The notes beneath the pieces are model-generated. The model was not told where the DNA came from. It saw only the letters and a list, made by a program, of their open reading frames with translations, and made no database searches. This document shows positions 14,140 through 19,769 of a stretch of 19,769 bases of DNA, piece by piece. Where the stretch lies: contig JACIWF010000010.1 in assembly GCA_014361095.1 (NCBI GenBank), forward strand, positions 1-19,769, written 5' to 3'. The stretch is from Hadesarchaea archaeon (GTDB lineage: Archaea; Hadarchaeota; Hadarchaeia; Hadarchaeales; Hadarchaeaceae). The translations under genes were made by a program, and so were the position numbers. The stretch's first letter is position 1. Every line of letters starts with the position of its first letter.

Positions 14140-14352
14140 ATGCCTGAGTTTTCGACAGCCACCATGGTGAAGCTGATAAAGAGAGCCGCCAAAGTTCGCG
14201 TCTCCAAAGACGCTGCTTTAGAGTTGAGCAGCGTGCTGGAGGATTATGCGCTGAGGGTGGCTATGGAGGCCATCAAACTCAGGGATCATCGCGGCGCCAA
14301 GACCCTGAGCAAAGAGGACGTAAAAGCGGCTGTTGCAGCGATACCGAGATAA
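14140..14352 (+). CDS. Archaeal histone
   Basis: A 70-residue single histone fold, the usual archaeal size: MVKLIKRAAKVRVSKDAALE (9-28), the long central helix LSSVLEDYALRVAMEAIKL (29-47), then HRGAKTLSKEDVKAAVAAI (50-68). It wraps and compacts DNA as dimers that can extend into longer assemblies. Dimer and DNA-contact positions are largely kept, including R20 in the first loop. The usual GRKT motif reads GAKT, so the conserved Arg of that motif is Ala53; R51 nearby might substitute. Its stop is 15 nt from the start of the cyclic amidohydrolase gene, which has a ribosome-binding site but no visible promoter. A chromatin protein therefore heads a metabolic operon. Confidence 0.95.
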   Translation: MPEFSTATMVKLIKRAAKVRVSKDAALELSSVLEDYALRVAMEAIKLRDHRGAKTLSKEDVKAAVAAIPR

Positions 14353-14367
14353 GCTCCGGGTGTAATC

Positions 14368-15702
14368 TTGGCTGATTTGGTCCTTCGCAATGGAAAAATA
14401 GTTCTGCCCTCGGGAATAGTTGACGGAGAGATTTCCATTGAACATGGAAAGATAGGCCGGATCGCCGTCAGCGGTCTTCCCAAAGGAGATAAGGAGATAG
14501 ATGTGGGGGGCAAGACAATAATACCAGGCGTCGTGGATGTTCACGTTCATTTTTATGATAAAAGATTTTCCAATCGGGAGGATTTCACCAGCGGTAGCTC
14601 AGCAGCAGCTGCCGGAGGAGTGACGACGGTAATTGTCATGCCTCTGGACACACCCATTCTTTCCATCCCGAGCATAGAGAAAGCTATAGAGTTAGGAAGT
14701 AAGTCCAGCATCGTTGATTTTTCTCTGCATGCAGGCAACATGAGTCCGGATTCAATAGGGAGCGTTCTGGAGATAGCCTCAGCGGGCATAAATTCATTTA
14801 AGGCATTTACCTGTGAGCCATATCAGATGGGCTACGATTACATTCAGGAGCTGATGTTTCGCGTTAGGTCGGTAGATGGAGTTACGGTGGTCCATGCCGA
14901 AGATCAGGAAATCCTCAGCAAAGATTTGGGACAGTTGAGGAAAAGGAAGGACCCGCTGGCACACGCGATGTCACGGACGAGTGAGGCGGAGAAAAGGGCA
15001 ATAGAGAACGTAGTCGGTTTAACGGGGAGAACAGGATGTAAGACACACATCGCCCACGTCACCACAGGCGAGGGATGCGATGCCGTTGAAAAGGCGAAGG
15101 CGCGGGGAGCACCCGTAAGCGCCGAAACCTGTCCTCACTACTTGATTTTCACCAAGGAGGACATGGAGATTTGGGGACCCTACCTGAAGGTGAATCCATC
15201 GCTCAAGTCGGATAGCGATCGTGCCGCGCTCTGGCAGGCACTAAAAAGAGGGACCATCGATATAGTCTCTACCGATCATGCTCCAGCCACGAGAGAAGAG
15301 AAGGAGAAGGGATGGGCAGATATCTGGCAGGCGCCCGCGGGAGTCCCTGGAGTTGAGACCCTTTTGCCGATAATGCTCAGCGAGGGGGTTTCTAAGGGCA
15401 GGTTGACGTTGGAGCAGCTGGTAAATTGCATCTGCACCAAACCGGCAACCCTGTTTGGACTCTACCCCCGCAAAGGGGTTATTCAGGAGGGCGCCGACGC
15501 CGACCTGACAATTTTAGACCTTAACTGTGAAAAGAGGATATCTGCCGATGAACTCCACTACAAGGTGGGCTGGACGCCTTTTGAGGGCATGAGAGTTAAA
15601 GGGACCCCAGTGATGACTATCCTGAGAGGTTCGATAATTGCCGACGGTGGGGAGGTTATCCAGTCACCGGGTTACGGTCATTTTTTAGCCAGATGGGTTT
15701 AA
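14368..15702 (+). CDS. Cyclic amidohydrolase (hydantoinase/allantoinase/dihydroorotase family)
   Basis: A 444-residue binuclear-metal hydrolase that opens cyclic amide rings. Ligand motifs are complete: GVVDVHVHFYD (54-64; H59, H61), SFKAFTC (143-149; carboxylated K145), VVHAEDQE (174-181; H176), THIAHVTT (226-233; H230), ETCPHYL (253-259) and STDHAP (301-306; D303), then APAGVPGVETLLP (322-334). The MPLDTP segment (91-96) recalls allantoinase (MPLN) more than dihydroorotase (MPNT), while GVPGVET is shared with hydantoinases and dihydroorotases. Substrate is therefore open: allantoin, hydantoin, dihydropyrimidine or dihydroorotate. TTG 14368 is supported by GGTGTAAT just upstream (14359-14366) and by the MADLVLRNGKI start. 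It shares an operon with the histone; its end overlaps the convergent acyl-CoA synthetase-like gene by 18 nt. Confidence 0.88.
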   Translation: MADLVLRNGKIVLPSGIVDGEISIEHGKIGRIAVSGLPKGDKEIDVGGKTIIPGVVDVHVHFYDKRFSNREDFTSGSSAAAAGGVTTVIVMPLDTPILSIPSIEKAIELGSKSSIVDFSLHAGNMSPDSIGSVLEIASAGINSFKAFTCEPYQMGYDYIQELMFRVRSVDGVTVVHAEDQEILSKDLGQLRKRKDPLAHAMSRTSEAEKRAIENVVGLTGRTGCKTHIAHVTTGEGCDAVEKAKARGAPVSAETCPHYLIFTKEDMEIWGPYLKVNPSLKSDSDRAALWQALKRGTIDIVSTDHAPATREEKEKGWADIWQAPAGVPGVETLLPIMLSEGVSKGRLTLEQLVNCICTKPATLFGLYPRKGVIQEGADADLTILDLNCEKRISADELHYKVGWTPFEGMRVKGTPVMTILRGSIIADGGEVIQSPGYGHFLARWV

Positions 15703-16995
15703 ATTGCGGAGTTTTCTGACAATTTTTCCCCAGTATCTCAAGATAACCACTGCCTCCGCCGCGTCTTCGAGCTGAGGATAAATCGGTAGCCTGGATTCGG
15801 AAATAATCTCTCTGAAGGCGGCATCAAAGCTGGCACAAAGCGCGACATCAACTATGGGTTTTTCTTTAGATTTCTTGGCGATTTCCGTGATCTTTCTGAG
15901 ATCTTCGTGGCTGAAGCTGGTGGCCTTCATTGAATTAATCATCGCGATTCCATCTACTTCTTTTTCTGAAAGCAATAATTCAGCGACCCGTTTGTAGTCT
16001 TCATAATTGGCCATTTTCCCCAGATCGATAAAATTTGATATTTCGGCCCCTAGGTGCTGTTTCTTTATTTTTTCCAAAGTTACTGGTGATGGTTTGGCTA
16101 ACACCATACCTTTTCTGGCGAGATATTTTTCAAAGAGTTCCGCGGGCCCGGAGACATTGGTGATGACGGCAATCCTCCCCCCAAAGAGAGGCGGCTGTCT
16201 TGCCAGCGCGGCAGCACCGTTCAGCATCTCTCGCATGTCTTGGACGAGGATACCGCCCGCCTGTTTCACCGCGGCTTCCAATATTGCCGCACTGGGAGAC
16301 CCGCTGAGAACTATCACGGGCTTTTCAGCAGCGGCCTCGGCTAGGGCCCCGATGAACTTCCGGCCGTCTCTGGGTTTTCTCAAATAAACGCAAATGCATC
16401 TGGTTTCTTTATCCCCTGAAAGATAACTCAGGATGTCCGATTCATCGGTCCCGAAATTTTTATTCACACTAATCAATTTGCCGATTCCGGTTGTTGTTGC
16501 AAGACTAAGGATATTTTCGGCGACGCAACTGTCCTGAGAAATAAAGGCCACACTTCCAGCAGGAATCTGCCACCTTCCTGGAACGGCAATTAAACCACTC
16601 TTTGTGTTGATGACCCCGATTGATTCGGGCCCAATGATTGCCGCCTTTTTCCTCTTTGTCGCTTTAGCCAGTTCTTCCATCGGTCCGCCGGTCATTATTA
16701 TTATGGCTTTCGGTTGCTTGGTGAGTAATTTGGGCAGTGTTTTGGTGAGTAGTTTTTCAGGCAGCAGGACAGCCCCCAAGTCCAGACCAGCCTTGACCTT
16801 GGCCACGTTTTTGTAGCTGCCCTCAATCTTGCCGCTGAGGTCGACTATGAAGACCTTTCCCTTTTCGTAACTGGAGACATTTTGCAGCAGCGAATGAAAA
16901 AGCTCCGAGTAAATCCTTTCTTCACCGGCCAGTTCTGAAGCTCCAACTATAAGGATCGATCTGGGCTCAAAAATTGGTTTGAGCTCGGCTGACAT
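15685..16995 (-). CDS. Degenerate ADP-forming acyl-CoA synthetase alpha subunit-like protein
   Basis: ADP-forming acetyl/acyl-CoA synthetases make ATP from acyl-CoA; the alpha subunit binds CoA and carries the phosphorylated His. This 436-residue protein follows the alpha layout: CoA-binding FEPRSILIVGAS (9-20), IGPESIGVIN (121-130), FISQDSCVAENILSLA (151-166), NFGTDESDILSYL (180-192), LRKPRDGRKFIGAL (205-218), and a third domain (270-436). The segment that should hold the SHTGSLAG phosphohistidine loop is reduced to LSGSPSAAILEAAVKQAGG (230-248), about 17 residues short and without His. SQSG is SQDS and GPNCxG is GPESIG. It may have lost or changed activity. The ATG overlaps the beta-like stop by one base (TAATG), so the subunits are coupled. 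Confidence 0.85.
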   Translation of the reverse strand: MSAELKPIFEPRSILIVGASELAGEERIYSELFHSLLQNVSSYEKGKVFIVDLSGKIEGSYKNVAKVKAGLDLGAVLLPEKLLTKTLPKLLTKQPKAIIIMTGGPMEELAKATKRKKAAIIGPESIGVINTKSGLIAVPGRWQIPAGSVAFISQDSCVAENILSLATTTGIGKLISVNKNFGTDESDILSYLSGDKETRCICVYLRKPRDGRKFIGALAEAAAEKPVIVLSGSPSAAILEAAVKQAGGILVQDMREMLNGAAALARQPPLFGGRIAVITNVSGPAELFEKYLARKGMVLAKPSPVTLEKIKKQHLGAEISNFIDLGKMANYEDYKRVAELLLSEKEVDGIAMINSMKATSFSHEDLRKITEIAKKSKEKPIVDVALCASFDAAFREIISESRLPIYPQLEDAAEAVVILRYWGKIVRKLRNLNPSG

Positions 16996-17726
16996 TACCT
17001 GCCCTCTCCAAGGACAATCCGAGCATCCACCGCCACTGCACCCTTTCCCTCGTTGAAGACGAAAACCGGGTTTAGGTCCATTTCAGCAATTTCCGGAAAC
17101 TCATGGGCCAGCTGCCCCACTTTCTGGATGATGCTGGCGATTGCTCCAATATCTGCCGGAGGAGTACCTCTGAGCCCTGCCAACACTGGATATCCCTTAA
17201 TTTCTTTAATCATTTCTACTGCCTCTTCAATGGAGAGTGGGGCGAGCCTGAAACTTATGTCTTTGAGCACCTCAACCCAAATTCCACCCAAGCCGAACAT
17301 AACAGTAGCGCCGAAGGAGTGATCCTGTATCGCTCCAACAATGACCTCTCGGGCAGGGGGCAGATACTCTTGTATGCTCACCCCCAGTATTTTTGCGTCA
17401 GGTTTGTATTCCCGGGCATTTTTTATGATTTCATTGAAAGCCTGCCTCAGCTCCAGCTCTGAGTTTATCCCCACCATGACTCCCTTGGCATCGCTTTTGT
17501 GGATGATGTCGGGGGAGGCTATTTTTAACACCAGCGGGTAGTGAATTTCTCGAGCGATTCTAACCGCTTCCTCAACGTCCCTTGCCAGGGCGGTGCGGCT
17601 AACCGGTATTCCCCAAGCTTCAAGCAGGGACTTTGATTCTATTTCGGTGAGCTGCCGGCGATTTTCAGATTTGGCCGAATTTAAAATTTCCAATATTTTT
17701 TGCCTATTTGGCGTCAAGAGGATCAC
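16995..17726 (-). CDS. ADP-forming acyl-CoA synthetase beta subunit (ATP-grasp)
   Basis: A 243-residue ATP-grasp protein matching stand-alone archaeal acetyl/acyl-CoA synthetase beta subunits in length and motifs: LLEAWGIPVSRTALARDVEE (34-53), YPLVLKIASPDIIHKSDAKG (63-82; H76), LGVSIQEYLPPAREVIVGAI (114-133), GATVMFGLGGIWVEVLKDIS (139-158), LAGLRGTPPADIGAIAS (182-198) and EIAEMDLNPVFVF (212-224). It would exchange phosphate between ADP/ATP and the alpha subunit. Unlike its alpha-like partner it looks intact. GTG 17726 fits a leaderless start, 35 nt from TTATATG at 17755-17761. TTG 17717, preceded by GGTGAT (17722-17727), is an equally tidy alternative. It is first in a two-gene operon. Confidence 0.9.
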   Translation of the reverse strand: MILLTPNRQKILEILNSAKSENRRQLTEIESKSLLEAWGIPVSRTALARDVEEAVRIAREIHYPLVLKIASPDIIHKSDAKGVMVGINSELELRQAFNEIIKNAREYKPDAKILGVSIQEYLPPAREVIVGAIQDHSFGATVMFGLGGIWVEVLKDISFRLAPLSIEEAVEMIKEIKGYPVLAGLRGTPPADIGAIASIIQKVGQLAHEFPEIAEMDLNPVFVFNEGKGAVAVDARIVLGEGR

Positions 17727-17754
17727 CGGAAATCAAAATTACTTAGCATCGACT

Positions 17755-17761
17755 CATATAA
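17755..17761 (-). promoter_or_regulatory. TATA box for the acyl-CoA synthetase-like operon
   Basis: TTATATG on the minus strand, with its upstream end 35 nt from GTG 17726. The same AT-rich stretch could serve the divergent metallophosphoesterase gene on plus (CATATAAG at 17755-17762) with a longer leader of about 60 nt. Confidence 0.45.
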
Positions 17762-17847
17762 GTTTTTCAGTCAGCTCAGAATAAGAGCCCGGTGACGAGC
17801 AAACACTTTTAATATTGGCAGGTATTCTCTTACTTTTAGGTGTTTAT

Positions 17848-18507
17848 GTGAGGTTACTGGCAGCAGCCGACTTTCATGGTAACTCGGGTGCCGAAAATAA
17901 CCTCTCCAAACTGCTCAAGGAGAACTACGATTGCGTGGTTTTGATCGGGGACATCACCAATTTTGGCCCGCCGGAGGTGGCTGAGAGTCTGCTGGACTTG
18001 GTTAAGGAGTCCGGAACTCCCTGTTTCTGTGTGCCCGGTAACTGCGACCCCAAATCGATACTTCAGGTTCTTGAGAGAAAGGGCGTGAACCTTCATGGCA
18101 GGTGCGTTAAACTGGCTGAGTTCAACTTTCTGGGGATTGGTGGGTCAAATCTCACACCATTTAACACCCCGTTCGAGCTCACCGAAGCTGAAATTCAGGA
18201 GGAGATGGCCGCAGCCTCCTGTGGGGCGGCTGGGGAGTTGATTCTCGTCACCCACGCACCGCCACATGGTACCAAGGTTGATCGAATTAGGGAGGGGACG
18301 CATGTGGGCAGCAAGAGCATCCGCCAGTTTATTGAACAAAGGCAGCCACTGCTTTCCCTCTGTGCCCATGTCCATGAAGGCCGAGGAGTTGACCAGCTGG
18401 GCCGCACCCTCATCGTAAATCCGGGCCCGATGACCAAAGGGTTTGCCGCCGAGATTTTGATCGATGAGAGTAAGAGGGTCAACTTCCGTCTGCTTGAAAT
18501 GAGGTAA
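17848..18507 (+). CDS. Calcineurin-like metallophosphoesterase
   Basis: A 219-residue phosphoesterase with a complete dimetal site: DFH (8-10), GDITNFG (34-40), GNCD (64-67, in place of the commoner GNHD), THAPPHG (135-141) and AHVHEGRG (173-180), with NPGP (191-194) after it. Such proteins hydrolyse phosphomono- or diesters; the substrate is unknown. GTG 17848 is chosen because AGGTG (17838-17842) lies 5 nt upstream and the product then starts MRLLAAADFHGN, the normal family start; an in-frame TTG at 17815 would add a hydrophobic stretch with no ribosome-binding site. The zinc-ribbon gene follows after 4 nt, so the two are co-transcribed. Confidence 0.9.
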   Translation: MRLLAAADFHGNSGAENNLSKLLKENYDCVVLIGDITNFGPPEVAESLLDLVKESGTPCFCVPGNCDPKSILQVLERKGVNLHGRCVKLAEFNFLGIGGSNLTPFNTPFELTEAEIQEEMAAASCGAAGELILVTHAPPHGTKVDRIREGTHVGSKSIRQFIEQRQPLLSLCAHVHEGRGVDQLGRTLIVNPGPMTKGFAAEILIDESKRVNFRLLEMR

Positions 18508-18511
18508 AAAT

Positions 18512-18709
18512 TTGAAATCACGGAGAAAATCCGGCCATTGCCCGAGGTGTGGTTCAATTAGATTGAAATGGGCCTCGGGTCTGCCTCAGCTTTGGTCCAT
18601 TTACGATTGTCTTGAATGCGGTTATCGTGGCCCGCTTGTCATCGAGAACGGGGAACTGGCCAAGAAAATCAGAAAACGCTGGCTGAGAAAAAAGGGCAAT
18701 CAGCCCTGA
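18512..18709 (+). CDS. Small zinc-ribbon protein
   Basis: A 65-residue basic protein with two CxxC pairs, HCPRCGS (9-15) and DCLECGY (32-38), separated by 19 residues, and a Lys/Arg-rich tail (AKKIRKRWLRKKGNQP). It is a zinc ribbon of unknown role; the basic tail suggests nucleic-acid or ribosome binding, which is inference. TTG 18512 is used as start; AGGT overlapping the stop of the upstream gene (18502-18505) serves as ribosome-binding site, so it is translated as the second gene of an operon with the metallophosphoesterase. Confidence 0.78.
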   Translation: MKSRRKSGHCPRCGSIRLKWASGLPQLWSIYDCLECGYRGPLVIENGELAKKIRKRWLRKKGNQP

Positions 18710-18722
18710 AAAGGCGATTTTT
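18693..18722 (+). terminator. Hairpin and T-run at the end of the phosphoesterase/zinc-ribbon operon
   Basis: AGGGC (18693-18697) and GCCCT (18703-18707) form a perfect 5-bp stem with a 5-nt loop across the stop codon, and TTTTT follows at 18718-18722. It sits in the 18-nt gap between convergent genes, where a terminator is expected. The stem is short and the T-run is about 10 nt away, so the assignment is tentative. Confidence 0.35.
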
Positions 18723-18727
18723 AGACC

Positions 18728-19573
18728 TCATTTTTTGCAGACAATTTCAAGATCTAAGACGATATGGTAGCACCTGGTGGCGTAGGATCGGATTCTTCTC
18801 GCTCCCAGCACCTTAACCTCGAACCCCCTTTTGGCGGCATTAGCTTTGACAAAATCTGTTGAAGGACCGAAGATGTCAGGTTCCTCCCCGTAGTCGTAGA
18901 AGTGGATGATGCCACCGGTCGGCTTCAGGGCCTTTAGGGCCACATCGAAAAAGTCACGGGAAAGCTCGGGCAGGGGCATGAGAACACGATCGGCTCTATC
19001 AGTCAGTTCCTTTTCGACCACTTCACGGGCATCGCCGAGAATGGCGACCACACGATCTCCAACTTTGTTAATTCGGATGTTTATTTGCATATATTCAAAG
19101 GCGTGTGGGTTAATGTCGATGGAGTAAATGAGTTTTGCTTTACTGTGTTTGGCGATGATGATGGAGTAGCTGCCGACACCAGCGAACAGGTTCACCACGA
19201 TCTCCCCTGGTTTGACCTGTCTGGCCACCCGGAGCCTTTCAGTCGCCAGCCTCGGTGAAAAGTAGACTTTCGCCAGGTCAACCTTAAAAACACACCCCGA
19301 CTCACGATAGCTGGTCTCCGTCCTGTTTTCCCCGGCGATTACCTCCAGCTCCCGCGTCCGAAATTCCCCTTTTACAGGGGACACCTGATTGAGGACCGTT
19401 CGTACGTTTTTTTGTACCTCCATAAGGGCCCTTCCAATGAGGTGCTTTTTTGGAAGCAGCGGCTCGGGCAGCTTGACGATGGCGATATCTCCGACGACGT
19501 CAAAGGCCCGAATCAGCTTTAACTCATCTTCAGAGAGATGGCCCCTCAGCCTTGCGCGCAGATCTCCAGCCAT
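18728..19573 (-). CDS. Trm5/TYW2-family tRNA methyl- or aminocarboxypropyl-transferase
   Basis: A 281-residue class I SAM-dependent enzyme. The N-terminal part has AFDVVGDIAIVKLP (23-36) and the family segment FRTRELEVIAGENRTET (71-87). The SAM domain has VYFSPRLATERLRVA (103-117), VVNLFAGVGSYSI (126-138), SIDINPHAFEYMQINIRIN (151-169), GDAREVV (180-186) and MPLPELSRDFFDVALKAL (199-216), then GGIIHFYDY (220-228). Trm5 makes m1G37 in tRNA; TYW2-type enzymes extend the wyosine side chain at the same position. Trm5 usually has NLP where this protein has PLP (200-202), so the choice is open. Length suits the short archaeal forms lacking the N-terminal D1 domain. No ribosome-binding site precedes ATG 19573. 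It is convergent with the zinc-ribbon gene. Confidence 0.88.
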   Translation of the reverse strand: MAGDLRARLRGHLSEDELKLIRAFDVVGDIAIVKLPEPLLPKKHLIGRALMEVQKNVRTVLNQVSPVKGEFRTRELEVIAGENRTETSYRESGCVFKVDLAKVYFSPRLATERLRVARQVKPGEIVVNLFAGVGSYSIIIAKHSKAKLIYSIDINPHAFEYMQINIRINKVGDRVVAILGDAREVVEKELTDRADRVLMPLPELSRDFFDVALKALKPTGGIIHFYDYGEEPDIFGPSTDFVKANAAKRGFEVKVLGARRIRSYATRCYHIVLDLEIVCKK

Positions 19574-19596
19574 TTAGTCCCAAAGACAATTGCCGG

Positions 19597-19642
19597 GGCT
19601 AGAAAAAGAATTTGTTGTCAGCTTCGCCCGGGTTTTCTAGCC
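19597..19642. repeat. Perfect 10-bp inverted repeat in a divergent promoter region
   Basis: GGCTAGAAAA (19597-19606) and TTTTCTAGCC (19633-19642) are exact reverse complements separated by 26 nt, and TTTTT follows at 19643-19647. The structure lies between the divergent methyltransferase gene and the partial gene at the right edge. It resembles a terminator on plus, but no plus-strand gene ends nearby. A regulator site or small RNA hairpin is possible. Confidence 0.45.
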
Positions 19643-19666
19643 TTTTTCAGTTCCTAAAGGTGTAGC

Positions 19667-19676
19667 TTTATTTTAT
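19667..19676 (+). promoter_or_regulatory. TATA box for the right-edge gene
   Basis: TTTATTTTAT lies 34 nt upstream of ATG 19701 and 25 nt upstream of ATG 19692. The spacing seen elsewhere in the window favours ATG 19701 as a leaderless start. Confidence 0.45.
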
Positions 19677-19691
19677 CGTTACAAGAGTATT

Positions 19692-19769
19692 ATGGTCGGT
19701 ATGGAATGTCCAAGTTTTGAGATCAAGGATTCTGGCCCGATTAAGGTGGCCGAGTTTGATTGCCACGGT
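19692..19769 (+). CDS. Unidentified protein, N-terminal fragment (partial)
   Basis: An open frame of 26 codons runs off the right edge: MVGMECPSFEIKDSGPIK, then VAEFDCHG. The start is ATG 19692 or, more likely from the TATA spacing, ATG 19701 (three codons in). I do not recognise the family from so short a piece; two cysteines (residues 6 and 24) and a His are the only notable residues. Its upstream TATA-like box supports a real gene. Confidence 0.5.
   Translation, partial: MVGMECPSFEIKDSGPIKVAEFDCHG

Noticed and set aside
1..19769. tRNA, rRNA, CRISPR arrays, insertion sequences or integrase sites
   Set aside because: Looked for T-loop-like motifs, regularly spaced repeats, transposase motifs and long terminal repeats on both strands; none found by eye.

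Overview
The window is archaeal chromosome. It carries S24e/S27ae ribosomal proteins, an archaeal histone, a Tfx regulator, a crenarchaeal-type single-stranded DNA-binding protein and a Trm5/TYW2-family tRNA methyltransferase. Its promoters are TATA boxes about 34 nt upstream of leaderless starts, and internal genes use GGTGAT-type ribosome binding sites with many TTG/GTG starts. A full-length eukaryote-like DNA topoisomerase IB beside histone and crenarchaeal-type SSB points to the TACK group, most likely a Nitrososphaeria/Caldarchaeales (Aigarchaeota)-like or Bathyarchaeia-like lineage. That placement is inference. Coding density is very high, with several convergent pairs that abut or overlap. 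I see no mobile element, CRISPR array, tRNA or rRNA.

Layout. 1-0.25 kb: tail of S24e, then S27ae. 0.24-2.5 kb: an unassigned coiled-coil protein on the minus strand, then a YkgJ-type Cys-cluster protein and a small winged-helix protein on plus. 2.5-4.8 kb: molybdenum-cofactor operon moaC-moaB-moeA. 4.8-6.2 kb (minus): two overlapping single-TM pilin-like genes. 6.4-6.9 kb: small nitroreductase. 6.9-9.1 kb: divergent topoisomerase IB and SSB. 9.1-17.7 kb: the accessory-looking metabolic block, described below. 17.8-19.8 kb: metallophosphoesterase plus zinc-ribbon pair, Trm5/TYW2-type methyltransferase, and the first 26 codons of an unidentified plus-strand gene.

The metabolic block holds a Tfx regulator, a MocA-like molybdopterin cytidylyltransferase and an XdhC-type maturation factor. 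It also holds an SsnA-like amidohydrolase followed by a PreA-like flavin/Fe-S oxidoreductase and a frameshifted UPF0316 membrane protein. Divergent from these are a histone and a hydantoinase/allantoinase/dihydroorotase-type cyclic amidohydrolase in one transcription unit. The block closes with a two-subunit ADP-forming acyl-CoA-synthetase-like pair. Together with moaC-moaB-moeA this resembles the bacterial ygfK-ssnA-hyuA-xdhD-mocA group used for anaerobic purine or hydantoin breakdown. No molybdenum-hydroxylase catalytic subunit lies in the window. Two of the enzymes have lost canonical active-site elements: the alpha subunit lacks the SHTG phosphohistidine loop, and the PreA-like protein lacks the catalytic-Cys loop. 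The block is therefore best read as a candidate, possibly novel archaeal nucleobase/ureide catabolic or salvage system, not a copy of a known one.
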